Source of the DNA: Phycisphaerae bacterium | Lineage (GTDB): Bacteria > Planctomycetota > Phycisphaerae > Phycisphaerales > Phycisphaeraceae | Assembly (NCBI GenBank): GCA_030425705.1 | Contig: JAUHZU010000005.1 | Coordinates: forward strand, 1-64,000 | Length of the DNA stretch: 64,000 nt | Direction of reading: 5' to 3' | Part shown: piece after piece, positions 1-7,409 of the stretch | Layout: each line of letters starts with the position of its first letter | Position numbering within the stretch: the stretch's first letter is position 1 | Position numbers and translations under genes: made by a program | Notes under the pieces: model-generated | The model's input: only the letters and a program-made list of their open reading frames with translations | The model's database searches: none | What the model was told of the DNA's origin: nothing

Positions 1-15
1 GCGTTCCCGGCCGCC

Positions 16-70
16 TCGGATGCTGACCCTCCGGTCGGGGCTGCGCCCCTCCCTCCGGCTCAGCATCCGA
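16..70. repeat. Nested palindrome at the end of the broken methylase frame
   Basis: An 11-bp perfect inverted repeat (TCGGATGCTGA at 16-26, its complement at 60-70) encloses a second hairpin, GGGGC/GCCCC at 37-49, and a direct repeat CCCTCCGG at 27-34 and 51-58. The element touches the stop codon that closes the methylase fragment at 71. It could be a REP-like element or a cruciform terminator; I have no other copy in this window. Confidence 0.6.
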
Positions 71-322
71 TCACACCACCCCCGATTCTCTCATGACAAC
101 TGGCCCAAAGAACCCGAGGGGGTCATCAGCATCTGCCCAAAGTTTTTGGTGCTGAGCCAGTTCTGCAACGGCAGCCGAAAGAAACGCCCCATCACCACAG
201 CTAGGCTCTAGGACTCGTTCCCGCCCGGAATTAATCGCCCAGCTAGCCATCCACCGGGCCACCTCGGCCGGGGTGTAGTACCCACCGCGCAGCTTGTCAG
301 TACTGTTGGCAACTAGGGGCAT
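71..322 (-). pseudogene. N-terminal fragment of an N6-adenine DNA methylase
   Basis: The 83-residue product has the opening typical of Type I/IIG-like adenine methylases: GGYYTP at residues 13-18, then VLEPSCGDGAFL at about 42-53, which is motif I of the SAM-binding fold. Similarity appears to stop soon after residue 60, and the frame closes at a stop beside the palindrome at 16-70. The catalytic NPPY-type motif and target-recognition domain are absent. The fragment therefore cannot be an active enzyme; it looks like a remnant of a restriction-modification or BREX/PglX-type gene. Any continuation would lie left of base 1 in another frame, so a frameshift cannot be told from a true truncation. 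Its closeness to the tRNA-Cys 3' end suggests a decayed mobile region. Confidence 0.6.
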
Positions 323-714
323 TTGGGCATCCTATCTCACGAAAAACAGCGTTGGGGCCCCAACTGACGGTCCCCAACAGCGTTGAGCCCGTCAACTCGA
401 CAGCCCAACATATTGTGCCCGGCTTGGTATGATAAGGCAAGTGTTGGGTGCTTGCCCGTCTTGCGGACTGCAGTGCTGGCTGAGCTCGGCTGTTTTTCTG
501 ACGATTGGTGAGCCAGGCAGCAGTTGGGGCACTGACCGCAGGCCAAAGCACTCTCAGTCTTGGCGGTGCCTTGGACAGGCCACCATGCCTTGAGGGATTA
601 TTGGCCACCATCTAGACAGCCCGTGCGATTCGTTGATGTTGATGAGGCTCCCGCACAGTGTGGCACCGAATAGATCGGCCGTAATTCTAAGCGAACGAAC
701 CGGAGAACTGCCTG
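323..714. other. Intergenic stretch with short palindromes and repeats
   Basis: No convincing gene is visible in these 392 bases. They hold a perfect 14-bp palindrome GTTGGGGCCCCAAC at 351-364 and two copies of AACAGCGTTG at 345-354 and 376-385. The short frames on the minus strand have no recognisable composition or motifs. The base composition is more AT-rich than the core genes to the right. Confidence 0.4.
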
Positions 715-939
715 ATGTCTTGGGAAATTGACGGACAGACGAGGCACTCTTGCCCTTGTGGGCAGGGTACATGGGTTGAGGTACGTGAGAGCGATGACTG
801 GGGGCGCTCTCGGAGTTCTGCATCAATCGAATGCCCAGTATGTCAGAGGACACACCGTATGAAAGAGGTGCATGGTGACCGCAAGGGGATGCCTACCGTT
901 TCCTATCGCGTGGTATCTATAGAGGAGTCGAAGACGTAG
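715..939 (+). CDS. Small zinc-ribbon-like hypothetical protein
   Basis: This 74-residue protein has two cysteine pairs, CPCG near residue 13 and CPVC near residue 40, the spacing of a small zinc ribbon that may bind nucleic acid or protein. I do not recognise a named family. The start is supported by GGAG at 702-705, nine bases before the ATG. There is no signal peptide or membrane segment. It faces the candidate nuclease-fold gene at 982-1746 tail to tail and lies in the AT-richer accessory stretch beside the broken methylase, so a role tied to a former defence or mobile locus is possible but unproven. Confidence 0.5.
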   Translation: MSWEIDGQTRHSCPCGQGTWVEVRESDDWGRSRSSASIECPVCQRTHRMKEVHGDRKGMPTVSYRVVSIEESKT

Positions 940-981
940 TGTTGCCTACGCGCATCTGTATTCGGGGATCTTACTCATTAG

Positions 982-1746
982 CTACTGACCATCGGTAAAC
1001 CGATACTCTGCGATCTGGTCTAGATCTTCACCAGTTTTGTCTAACGCGAGAGTCGGCCCACCGACTATATCTGCCAAGTGATTAAACCAGCCAACCTTGA
1101 GTTTATCCAGAAGATCTCGGGGAATCGCTGCTCGTTTTTCATCTCCATCATCAATCACCAAGTCCGTCCAGATTTGTGTAGGGCAAGGCATGTTCGGTCC
1201 CAACACAGGATGGTTGGCCGTAAAGAACAATACCGTGTTGATGTGCCGGAAGCGTTTCTTGAGTATGCGGCAAAGCAGGTGCAGAATACTGTCAAACTCG
1301 AAGATCATGTCGCCATCATTCACGAGAACCAATAGCCCTGTGGCGTTGGGTAGATTTAACTCATCTTTTGTCTCTTCTATCTGCTTGTTTGCCTTCTTCA
1401 CAAGCCTCTGCAGCCGGGTTTTTAGAACCTCAAGTATCTGCTTTGCACACTCAATCGGAAGTTCTGCGGAGTTGATACGAAACCGTTCTCCTATCCCAGG
1501 CGGAGGTGGCGGGATCACACCATCTCGCACCCATGTCCAATACATTCCGGACAACTTTTTTAGAAATGCCCCCTCGGAGCGTGTGTCCCGCTCCATGCAT
1601 TTTAGTTCGGCTACGACATTATGATTCCGAAAGAGGTAATCGGCATTTGCAAATGATGGAGAGGGGCCAAGCTCGTCCTCCAGGACAACCCCACCGATTT
1701 TGCGGATGCACCTTGCCAATTCGCACTCAACGTCAATTTTCGACAT
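982..1746 (-). CDS. Hypothetical protein, candidate PD-(D/E)XK nuclease fold
   Basis: A protein of about 254 residues from the preferred start MSKID. Residues 33-49 contain an Asp in the segment NADYLF (D36) followed by VVAELK (E47, K49). This D...E-x-K arrangement on predicted beta strands is the signature of the restriction-endonuclease-like fold, though many unrelated proteins also match it. The rest is helical, with basic segments near 110-125 and a central strand-rich part (GLLVLVNDGD). A longer frame opens at 1824, but its extra 26 residues look non-coding. Codon use and base composition are less GC-rich than in the core genes. The neighbouring methylase remnant makes a restriction or defence origin plausible. 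I cannot name the family. Confidence 0.5.
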   Translation of the reverse strand: MSKIDVECELARCIRKIGGVVLEDELGPSPSFANADYLFRNHNVVAELKCMERDTRSEGAFLKKLSGMYWTWVRDGVIPPPPPGIGERFRINSAELPIECAKQILEVLKTRLQRLVKKANKQIEETKDELNLPNATGLLVLVNDGDMIFEFDSILHLLCRILKKRFRHINTVLFFTANHPVLGPNMPCPTQIWTDLVIDDGDEKRAAIPRDLLDKLKVGWFNHLADIVGGPTLALDKTGEDLDQIAEYRFTDGQ

Positions 1747-1931
1747 GACATCCCAGCAGCCTAGTGTTTGCGTCCTTTGATTTCCCGCCTCGCGATCTCT
1801 CTGTGTGCTATGCCCCACGGGCACAGTACTATCTTATCCTGCGGTGCCTGCACAAGCTCTCCCCCAAACGCAGCCTCCCCGTAGCCTAGCCCCCACCCCC
1901 TCCGCAGCCCTCAGTAAGCCCCACCGGGCAC

Positions 1932-1965
1932 AAAAAACCCCTAACTCCTTCCAGAGCTAGGGGTT
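1932..1965 (-). terminator. Rho-independent terminator of tRNA-Cys
   Basis: Read on the minus strand, a 12-bp stem (AACCCCTAGCTC with its partner, one G-T pair) and a 6-base loop are followed by a run of six T. It lies just after the 3' end of the tRNA-Cys gene. Confidence 0.85.
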
Positions 1966-1974
1966 CCGTTGGAA

Positions 1975-2057
1975 AGGCCGCGGAGGGATTCGAACCCTCG
2001 ATAGCTTACGCTAGCGGATTTGCAATCCGCCCCCTTGGTCCACTCGGGCACACGGCC
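1975..2057 (-). tRNA. tRNA-Cys (anticodon GCA) with a long variable arm
   Basis: The cloverleaf is complete. The acceptor stem GGCCGTG pairs with CGCGGCC (one G-U), the anticodon stem GCGGA/TCCGC holds loop TTGCAAA, and the T arm is GAGGG-TTCGAAT-CCCTC. The discriminator base is U73, the main CysRS determinant, and CCA is not encoded. Unusually, the variable region is 14 nt and forms its own stem TAGC-GTAA-GCTA, and the D stem is only three pairs. Both are class II features, normal for Ser and Leu tRNAs but not Cys. A downstream terminator follows on the same strand. Confidence 0.9.
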
Positions 2058-2217
2058 GTGCGAAGCGGCGCATTGTAGGCCCCGCCCCGCCGGCTGCCAA
2101 ACGCCGAAAACCGCATCACCCGGCTTCCCGTCATGCCTTATGGCGTGGACCCGCGCGGGCCGTTCGACGGTCGGGCCACCCCAACGCTACGATGCCCGCC
2201 CTGTCGCCCCGGCCCGG

Positions 2218-3870
2218 ATGCGCCCGCCGATGCCCACCGAAACCACCCCCGACCCGTCGGCCGCCGAACCCAAGCCGGTCCGCGCCCCCAGCGCACTGGT
2301 CATCCTCATGGGCGTGGTCGTCCTCGCCGGGCTGGCGACGCTGGTCCTCCCGCAGGGCAGCTACGAGCGGGTCGAGAAACGCTTCCCCAACCTCGTGCCC
2401 TACACCGTCGCCGAGGGCGATACGCTCGATACGATCAAGGCCACGATGGGCGGCGACTTCGAGGCCGTCGGCGATCTCCGTCCCGCGAGCGACCCCGCGG
2501 CCGCCCTCGACGCGCTCCGCCCCGGCGAGCGCATCTTGATCCCGCGCGGGGGCCTGACCCGCAGCGCCGTCGTGCCCGACACCTACGACCGCATCCCGGC
2601 GGACCAGCGCGCGTCGCTGTCACAACAGGCCGGCCGCAGCGCCGCGAACATCACCCTCGCGCCGATCCGCGGCTTCACCGAGCGGGCCCAGATCATCGGC
2701 TTCGTGCTCATCATCGGCGGGGCCTTCGGGCTCATCCTCGCGACCGGCGCGATCGACGACGGGCTCCGCTGGGTCGTCCTGGTCCTGGGCAACGGGCCCG
2801 CCAAGTGGGCGGTCATCCCCGTCAGCTTCACGCTGTTCTCCCTGGGCGGCGCGGTGTTCGGCATGGGAGAATCCACGATCGCGTTTGTGCTGATCACCGT
2901 CCCGCTCGCGCTGCGCCTGGGCTACGACACGCTCACCGGCATCGCGATGTGCTACATGGCCTCGCAGGTCGGCTTCGCCGGGGCTTTCTTCAACCCCTTC
3001 ACCGTCGGCATCGCGCAGAGCATCGCGGAGCTGCCGTACCTCAGCGGCTCGGGGTTCCGCTACGTGATGTGGGCGGTCGTGACCCTCGCGGGCATCGCGT
3101 TCGTCATGTGGTGGGCACGCCGGGTCGAGCGTGACCCCGGCCGCTCGCCGACCTTTGCGATCGACCAGGTGCTGCGGGCCAAGCTCGCGGCGGTCGAGGT
3201 CGGCATCCCGCCACGCCCGACCCTGATGCAGGGGCTGGTCATCGCCGTCGCGTTCGGCTCGGTCTTCGTCAGCGGCTTCGGCGTCGCGCGCTGGGACTGG
3301 TACATCGATGAGATGGCGGCGCTGTTCTTCGTGTGCGCGTTGATCTGCGGCGTGCTGTCGGGCTTCGGTACGCGCCGGATGGCCGACGAGTTCGTCAAGG
3401 GCACGGGCATCATGATCGAGCCGTGCCTGATCATCGCGGTGTCGGCGGGGATCGTGATGGTGCTGCAGGAGGGCCGGGTGCTGGACACGATCCTGTACGG
3501 GCTGGCGACGCCGCTGGAGCAGGTTTCGCCCGAGCTCGGCGCGATCGCGCTGATGGGCGTGCAGGCGGTGCTCAACTTCTTCGTCCCCTCGGGCAGCGGG
3601 CAGGCCGCGATGACCATGCCCATCGTCACCCCGCTGTGCGACCTCATCGGCCTCGAGCGGCAGGTCGGCGTGCTCGCGTTCCAGTACGGCGACGGGTTCG
3701 GCAACGTGGTCATCCCGACGTCGGCAACGCTCATGGGCGTGCTCGGGGTGTCGCGCGTGCCGTGGACCGTCTGGGTCCGCTGGGTCTGGCCGCTGGTGCT
3801 GGTGCTGCACCTGCTGGGCGCGCTGTTCCTGGTCGCCGCGATCAACGGGCCCGACGGCTGGATGCGCTAA
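2218..3870 (+). CDS. YfcC/DcuC-type carrier with a LysM-like insert
   Basis: A polytopic membrane protein of about 550 residues in the YfcC family of the ion transporter superfamily, whose members carry C4-dicarboxylates, basic amino acids or similar solutes. Family blocks are clear: the first helix ends with LPQGSYER, then GGAFGLI..TGAID, and near the C-terminus SGSGQAAMTMPI and GDGFGNVVIPTSA. Between helix 1 and the rest, residues about 57-106 counted from the ATG at 2230 read like a LysM module: YTV-x2-GDTL at the front and LRPGERILIP at the end. That would place a glycan-binding domain outside the membrane. A longer frame opens at 2020 inside the tRNA gene, so the true start is 2218 or 2230. 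The substrate is unknown. Confidence 0.85.
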   Translation: MRPPMPTETTPDPSAAEPKPVRAPSALVILMGVVVLAGLATLVLPQGSYERVEKRFPNLVPYTVAEGDTLDTIKATMGGDFEAVGDLRPASDPAAALDALRPGERILIPRGGLTRSAVVPDTYDRIPADQRASLSQQAGRSAANITLAPIRGFTERAQIIGFVLIIGGAFGLILATGAIDDGLRWVVLVLGNGPAKWAVIPVSFTLFSLGGAVFGMGESTIAFVLITVPLALRLGYDTLTGIAMCYMASQVGFAGAFFNPFTVGIAQSIAELPYLSGSGFRYVMWAVVTLAGIAFVMWWARRVERDPGRSPTFAIDQVLRAKLAAVEVGIPPRPTLMQGLVIAVAFGSVFVSGFGVARWDWYIDEMAALFFVCALICGVLSGFGTRRMADEFVKGTGIMIEPCLIIAVSAGIVMVLQEGRVLDTILYGLATPLEQVSPELGAIALMGVQAVLNFFVPSGSGQAAMTMPIVTPLCDLIGLERQVGVLAFQYGDGFGNVVIPTSATLMGVLGVSRVPWTVWVRWVWPLVLVLHLLGALFLVAAINGPDGWMR

Positions 3871-3903
3871 CCCGCGGACCGATCCCGGTATCATGCCCCG
3901 ACG

Positions 3904-4905
3904 ATGGCGCAACTGATCAACACCCCCCCGCTGCCGCACCTGCCCTGGGAGCCCAGGCCCGCCGGCTGCGGCGAACCGATCTGGCGGTACTCGGGCAACC
4001 CGGTCGTCACCCGCGACGACAAGCCCGGTTGCAACAGCATCTTCAACAGCGCCGCCGCCGCGTTTGACGGCGGGGGCAGCACCCGCTTCGCCGGCGTCTT
4101 CCGCTGCGACACCCGCGAGCTGCGCATGGTCCTGCACGCGGGCTTCTCCAGCGACGGGCTGAAGTGGGACATCGACCCCGAGCCGATCCGATGGGCCGTG
4201 CCGCCGGGCGTCGACCCGGTCGGCGAGTGCTACGACCCGCGCGTCGTCCGTATCGGCAGCCGGTACTACATCATCTGGTGCAACGTCTGGCACGGCCCGA
4301 CCGTCGGGCTGGGCTACACCGACGACTTCAAGACCTTCCACCTCATCGAGAACGCCACCCTGCCGTACAACCGCAACGGCGTGCTGTTCCCCCGCACGTT
4401 CCCCGCGGCGGACGGCGGGGAGGACTACCTGCTGCTGTCCCGGCCGTGCGACGCGGGGCACTCGGCGCTCGGCGAGGTCTTCCTCAGCCACAGCCGGGAC
4501 CTGGTGCACTGGGGCCGGCACCGCTACGTCATGGGCCGGGACCAGCCGTGGGAATCGACCAAGGTCGGCGCGGGCCCGGCACCGATCGAGACCGACGCGG
4601 GCTGGCTGCTGCTGTACCACGGCGTGCTCACGACCTGCAACGGCTACGTCTACCGCATCGGCGCGGCGCTGCTCGACCGGGACCGGCCGTGGAAGGTCGT
4701 CGCCCGCGCCAAGCCCTACCTCATGGGGCCGTGGGAAGACTACGAGTGCGTCGGCGACGTGCCCAACGTGACCTTCCCCTGCGCCGCGCTGGCGGACGGC
4801 GCGAGCGGGCGCATCGCGGTCTACTACGGCTGCGCCGACACGGTCACCGGGCTGGCGTTCTGCGAGGCCGATGAACTGGTCGCGTGGATCATGGACAACC
4901 GCTGA
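3904..4905 (+). CDS. Glycoside hydrolase family 130 protein
   Basis: A 333-residue five-bladed beta-propeller enzyme of the GH130 type. Members phosphorolyse beta-1,4-mannosides or beta-1,4-mannosyl-GlcNAc, and some hydrolyse them. Family motifs are NPVV..D..PGCNSIFNSA near residues 32-50, FAGVFR at about 62-67, and GECYDPRV at 107-114, where D111 is the expected catalytic acid. There is no signal peptide, so the enzyme is cytoplasmic, which fits phosphorolysis after import. It lies 33 bases after the YfcC-like gene and just before a sugar ABC importer on the same strand. Its likely substrate is an imported mannoside; whether it is a phosphorylase or hydrolase is not settled by these motifs. 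Confidence 0.87.
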   Translation: MAQLINTPPLPHLPWEPRPAGCGEPIWRYSGNPVVTRDDKPGCNSIFNSAAAAFDGGGSTRFAGVFRCDTRELRMVLHAGFSSDGLKWDIDPEPIRWAVPPGVDPVGECYDPRVVRIGSRYYIIWCNVWHGPTVGLGYTDDFKTFHLIENATLPYNRNGVLFPRTFPAADGGEDYLLLSRPCDAGHSALGEVFLSHSRDLVHWGRHRYVMGRDQPWESTKVGAGPAPIETDAGWLLLYHGVLTTCNGYVYRIGAALLDRDRPWKVVARAKPYLMGPWEDYECVGDVPNVTFPCAALADGASGRIAVYYGCADTVTGLAFCEADELVAWIMDNR

Positions 4906-4953
4906 CACCACCCGGCACCGGACCCTCGGACCTGTACCCCACCCGGGAGACGC

Positions 4954-6492
4954 GTGACCCCCGACCCCGCCCAGCACGACCGACACCCCGGCGAGACCGG
5001 CCCGGTGATGTCGCGGCGCGACGTGCTCCGGCGCGCGGGCGCGGTCGGGGCCGGCCTCGCGCTCAGCGCCCCGGCCCCGCTGCTGACCGGCGGGTGCGTA
5101 CGGCACGAGGACCGCTACACGCCCGACGGCCGGCTGATCCTCAGCTACTGGGAAAAGTGGACCGGCTTCGAGGGCGACGCGGCGCAGGCGCTGGTCGACG
5201 CGTACAACGCCTCGCAGGACGAGGTCTTTGTCCAGCGCTCGACGATCAGCGACATCCAGAACAAGCTGATGCTCGCGACCGCGGGCGGCAACCCGCCGGA
5301 CATCGCCGGCACGTGGAGCTGGGTCGTCGTGCCCTACGCCGAGAAGAACGCGCTCACGCCGCTGGACGGGTACATGCGTGACCTCGGCGTCGTGAAGGAC
5401 GACTTTGTCCCGGTCTTCTGGGACATGTGCAGCCATCGCGGCTTCCTCTGGGCGATGCCCAGCACGCCCGCGTCGCTCGCGCTGCACTACAACCGCGCGC
5501 TGCTGCGCGCCGCCTACGACGAAGACCCCGGCTACTTCGACCGCCACGGGCTGGACCCCCACGCCCCGCCGCGCGATATCGCCGGCTTCGAGAAACTCAA
5601 CGACCTGCTCACGGTGGTCGAGGTCCGGCGTGACGGCGCGACACAGGCGGTGCGGTACGCCCACCTCACCGAAGAAGAGAAGCGCCGGCCCGACGAGCGG
5701 TTCGCCATCCGGTCCATGGGCCACAACCCCTACGAGCCGGACTGGTACGTCGCGACGTTCTGGCTGTTCTTTGGGGGCCGGGTGTGGGACGGCCGGGACC
5801 AGGTCACGCCCGACGACCCGGGGCTGACCGCCTGGCTCGGATGGATCGAGAGCTACCCCCGGCGGTTCGGGCCCAACAACCTGCAACGCTTCGCCTCGGG
5901 GCTCGGGGAGTTCGGCGGGGCGCAGAACCCGTTCATGTCCGGCCAGGTCGCGATGCAGCTCCAGGGCGTCTGGATGTACAACTTCATCAACACCTACGCG
6001 CCGCACCTGGAGTGGGACGTACAGGCCTTCCCCGCGCTCGACCCCGAAGCGCTCGACGCGCCGACGCTCGTCGAGTCGGACGTGCTGGTCATCCCCAACG
6101 GCGCGCGTCACCCCGAGCAGGCCGCGCGTTTCATCGCCTTCGCCGCGAGCATGCAGGGCCAGGAAACCCTGAACCTCGGCCAACGCAAGTTCAGCGCCCG
6201 CAAGACCCACAGCGACCGCTTCCTCCGCGACCACCCTAACCCGCACATCGAGACGTTTATCGAGCTGTCGCGCAGCCCCAACGCTCGGCCGACGCCGGCG
6301 ATGGGCATCTGGAAACAATACGACGAGGAGCTTCGTCAGGCGTGCTCGAGCGTCTACAAGCTGACCAAGACCCCCGAGGCCGCGCTGCGGGACGCGTGCG
6401 CCCGGGCGCAGTGGAAGCTCGACCGCGAGCAGCAGCGGTGGGACCGCGTCGGCGCGGCCCGGCTCGAAGAGTGGCGGGAGGACGTGCGGTGA
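4954..6492 (+). CDS. ABC sugar importer, substrate-binding protein
   Basis: A family 1 extracellular solute-binding protein of about 512 residues. The N-terminus has a twin-arginine signal (MSRRDVLRRAG from residue 19) and a possible lipobox ending in GGC, so it is probably exported folded and anchored as a lipoprotein. The body shows the usual two-lobe pattern: SYWEKWTGFEG, ATAGGNPPDI, and the late block LVIPNGARHPEQAARFI. The GTG at 4954 has GGGAG just upstream, and the ATG at 5008 is the alternative start. It overlaps the first permease gene by four bases. With the GH130 gene just upstream, the likely ligand is an oligosaccharide, possibly a manno-oligosaccharide. Confidence 0.87.
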   Translation: MTPDPAQHDRHPGETGPVMSRRDVLRRAGAVGAGLALSAPAPLLTGGCVRHEDRYTPDGRLILSYWEKWTGFEGDAAQALVDAYNASQDEVFVQRSTISDIQNKLMLATAGGNPPDIAGTWSWVVVPYAEKNALTPLDGYMRDLGVVKDDFVPVFWDMCSHRGFLWAMPSTPASLALHYNRALLRAAYDEDPGYFDRHGLDPHAPPRDIAGFEKLNDLLTVVEVRRDGATQAVRYAHLTEEEKRRPDERFAIRSMGHNPYEPDWYVATFWLFFGGRVWDGRDQVTPDDPGLTAWLGWIESYPRRFGPNNLQRFASGLGEFGGAQNPFMSGQVAMQLQGVWMYNFINTYAPHLEWDVQAFPALDPEALDAPTLVESDVLVIPNGARHPEQAARFIAFAASMQGQETLNLGQRKFSARKTHSDRFLRDHPNPHIETFIELSRSPNARPTPAMGIWKQYDEELRQACSSVYKLTKTPEAALRDACARAQWKLDREQQRWDRVGAARLEEWREDVR

Positions 6493-7403
6493 CCCGGAAG
6501 ACCCGACGCGACACGCTTACCGCGCTGTTGTTCATCAGCCCCTGGCTGGTGGGGCTCGCGGCGTTCACGCTTTATCCGCTGGCCGCGTCGCTCTACTACT
6601 CGTTCACCGATTTCGACGTGCTGTCCGAGCCGGTCTGGATCGGCATGGGCAACTACGCGGACATGGCCGGCGACGCGGTGTTCTGGAAGTCGCTCTACAA
6701 CACGCTGTTCTACGCCGCGTTCGCGATCCCGCTGGGGCTGGTGCTCTCGTTTCTCGTCGCGGTGCTGCTGAACCAGACGGCGCGGGGGCGCTCGGTGTTC
6801 CGCACGCTGTTCTTCCTGCCCTCGATCGTCCCGCTCGTCGCGGTAGCGATGATCTGGATGTACGTCTTCAACGGCGGGTTCGGGCTGCTCAACCACGCGC
6901 TGGGGCCGGTGCTGATCGCGGTCAACGCGGTGCTCGGCACGGACCTCCGCCCGCCGAACTGGATGGCCGACCCGTACCTCACCAAGCCGACGCTGATCCT
7001 CGCGGGGCTGTGGCAGATCGGCGGGACGGTAGTGATCTTCCTCGCGTCGCTGCAGGACGTCCCTCGCTCGCTCTACGAGTCCGCGGAGCTGGACGGCGCG
7101 GGCCCGGCCCGCCGGCTCTGGCACATCACCGTGCCCCTGGTCTCCCCGGTCATCTACTTTAACCTCATCATCGGCATCATCAACGCGCTGCAGTTCTTTG
7201 TCACGCCGTTCATCCTCATGCCCGACGGCGCGACCGACCGCTCGGCCCTGATGTACACGGTCTACCTCTACGACAACGCGTTCCGCTACAACCAGATGGG
7301 CTACGCCAGCGCGATGGCGTGGGTGATGTTCCTCCTGATCGTCGTGCTGACGTGGCTGGCCACGAAGCTGTCGCGTCGGCATATCTACTACGCGGGGGCC
7401 TGA
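6489..7403 (+). CDS. ABC sugar importer permease (MalF/UgpA type)
   Basis: An inner-membrane permease of about 304 residues with six predicted helices. It starts at the GTG that overlaps the stop of the binding-protein gene in a GTGA arrangement, so translation is probably coupled. The first helix (LLFISPWLVGLAAFTLYPL) and the following YYSFTDFD are typical of CUT1 sugar permeases. The EAA loop that docks to the ATPase is present as ESAELDGAGPARRLWHITVPL in the last third. No ATPase gene follows; in many bacteria one shared MsmX/UgpC-like ATPase serves several such importers, and that is the likely arrangement here. Confidence 0.93.
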   Translation: MTRKTRRDTLTALLFISPWLVGLAAFTLYPLAASLYYSFTDFDVLSEPVWIGMGNYADMAGDAVFWKSLYNTLFYAAFAIPLGLVLSFLVAVLLNQTARGRSVFRTLFFLPSIVPLVAVAMIWMYVFNGGFGLLNHALGPVLIAVNAVLGTDLRPPNWMADPYLTKPTLILAGLWQIGGTVVIFLASLQDVPRSLYESAELDGAGPARRLWHITVPLVSPVIYFNLIIGIINALQFFVTPFILMPDGATDRSALMYTVYLYDNAFRYNQMGYASAMAWVMFLLIVVLTWLATKLSRRHIYYAGA

Positions 7404-7409
7404 CGCAAC

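Noticed and set aside
297-611. Minus-strand open frames in the left intergenic stretch
   Set aside because: No family-like sequence, unusual amino acid use and heavy overlap with short repeats.
323-714. Riboswitch or small RNA in the left gap
   Set aside because: The palindromes there do not match any structure I can name.
2020-2217. Upstream extension of the YfcC-like protein
   Set aside because: The extra frame starts inside the tRNA-Cys gene and the family begins near 2230.
2620-6318. A 1232-residue open frame on the minus strand
   Set aside because: It lies antisense to clear YfcC, GH130 and ABC genes, is Arg/Gly/Asp-rich with no recognisable domain, and follows from the high GC content.
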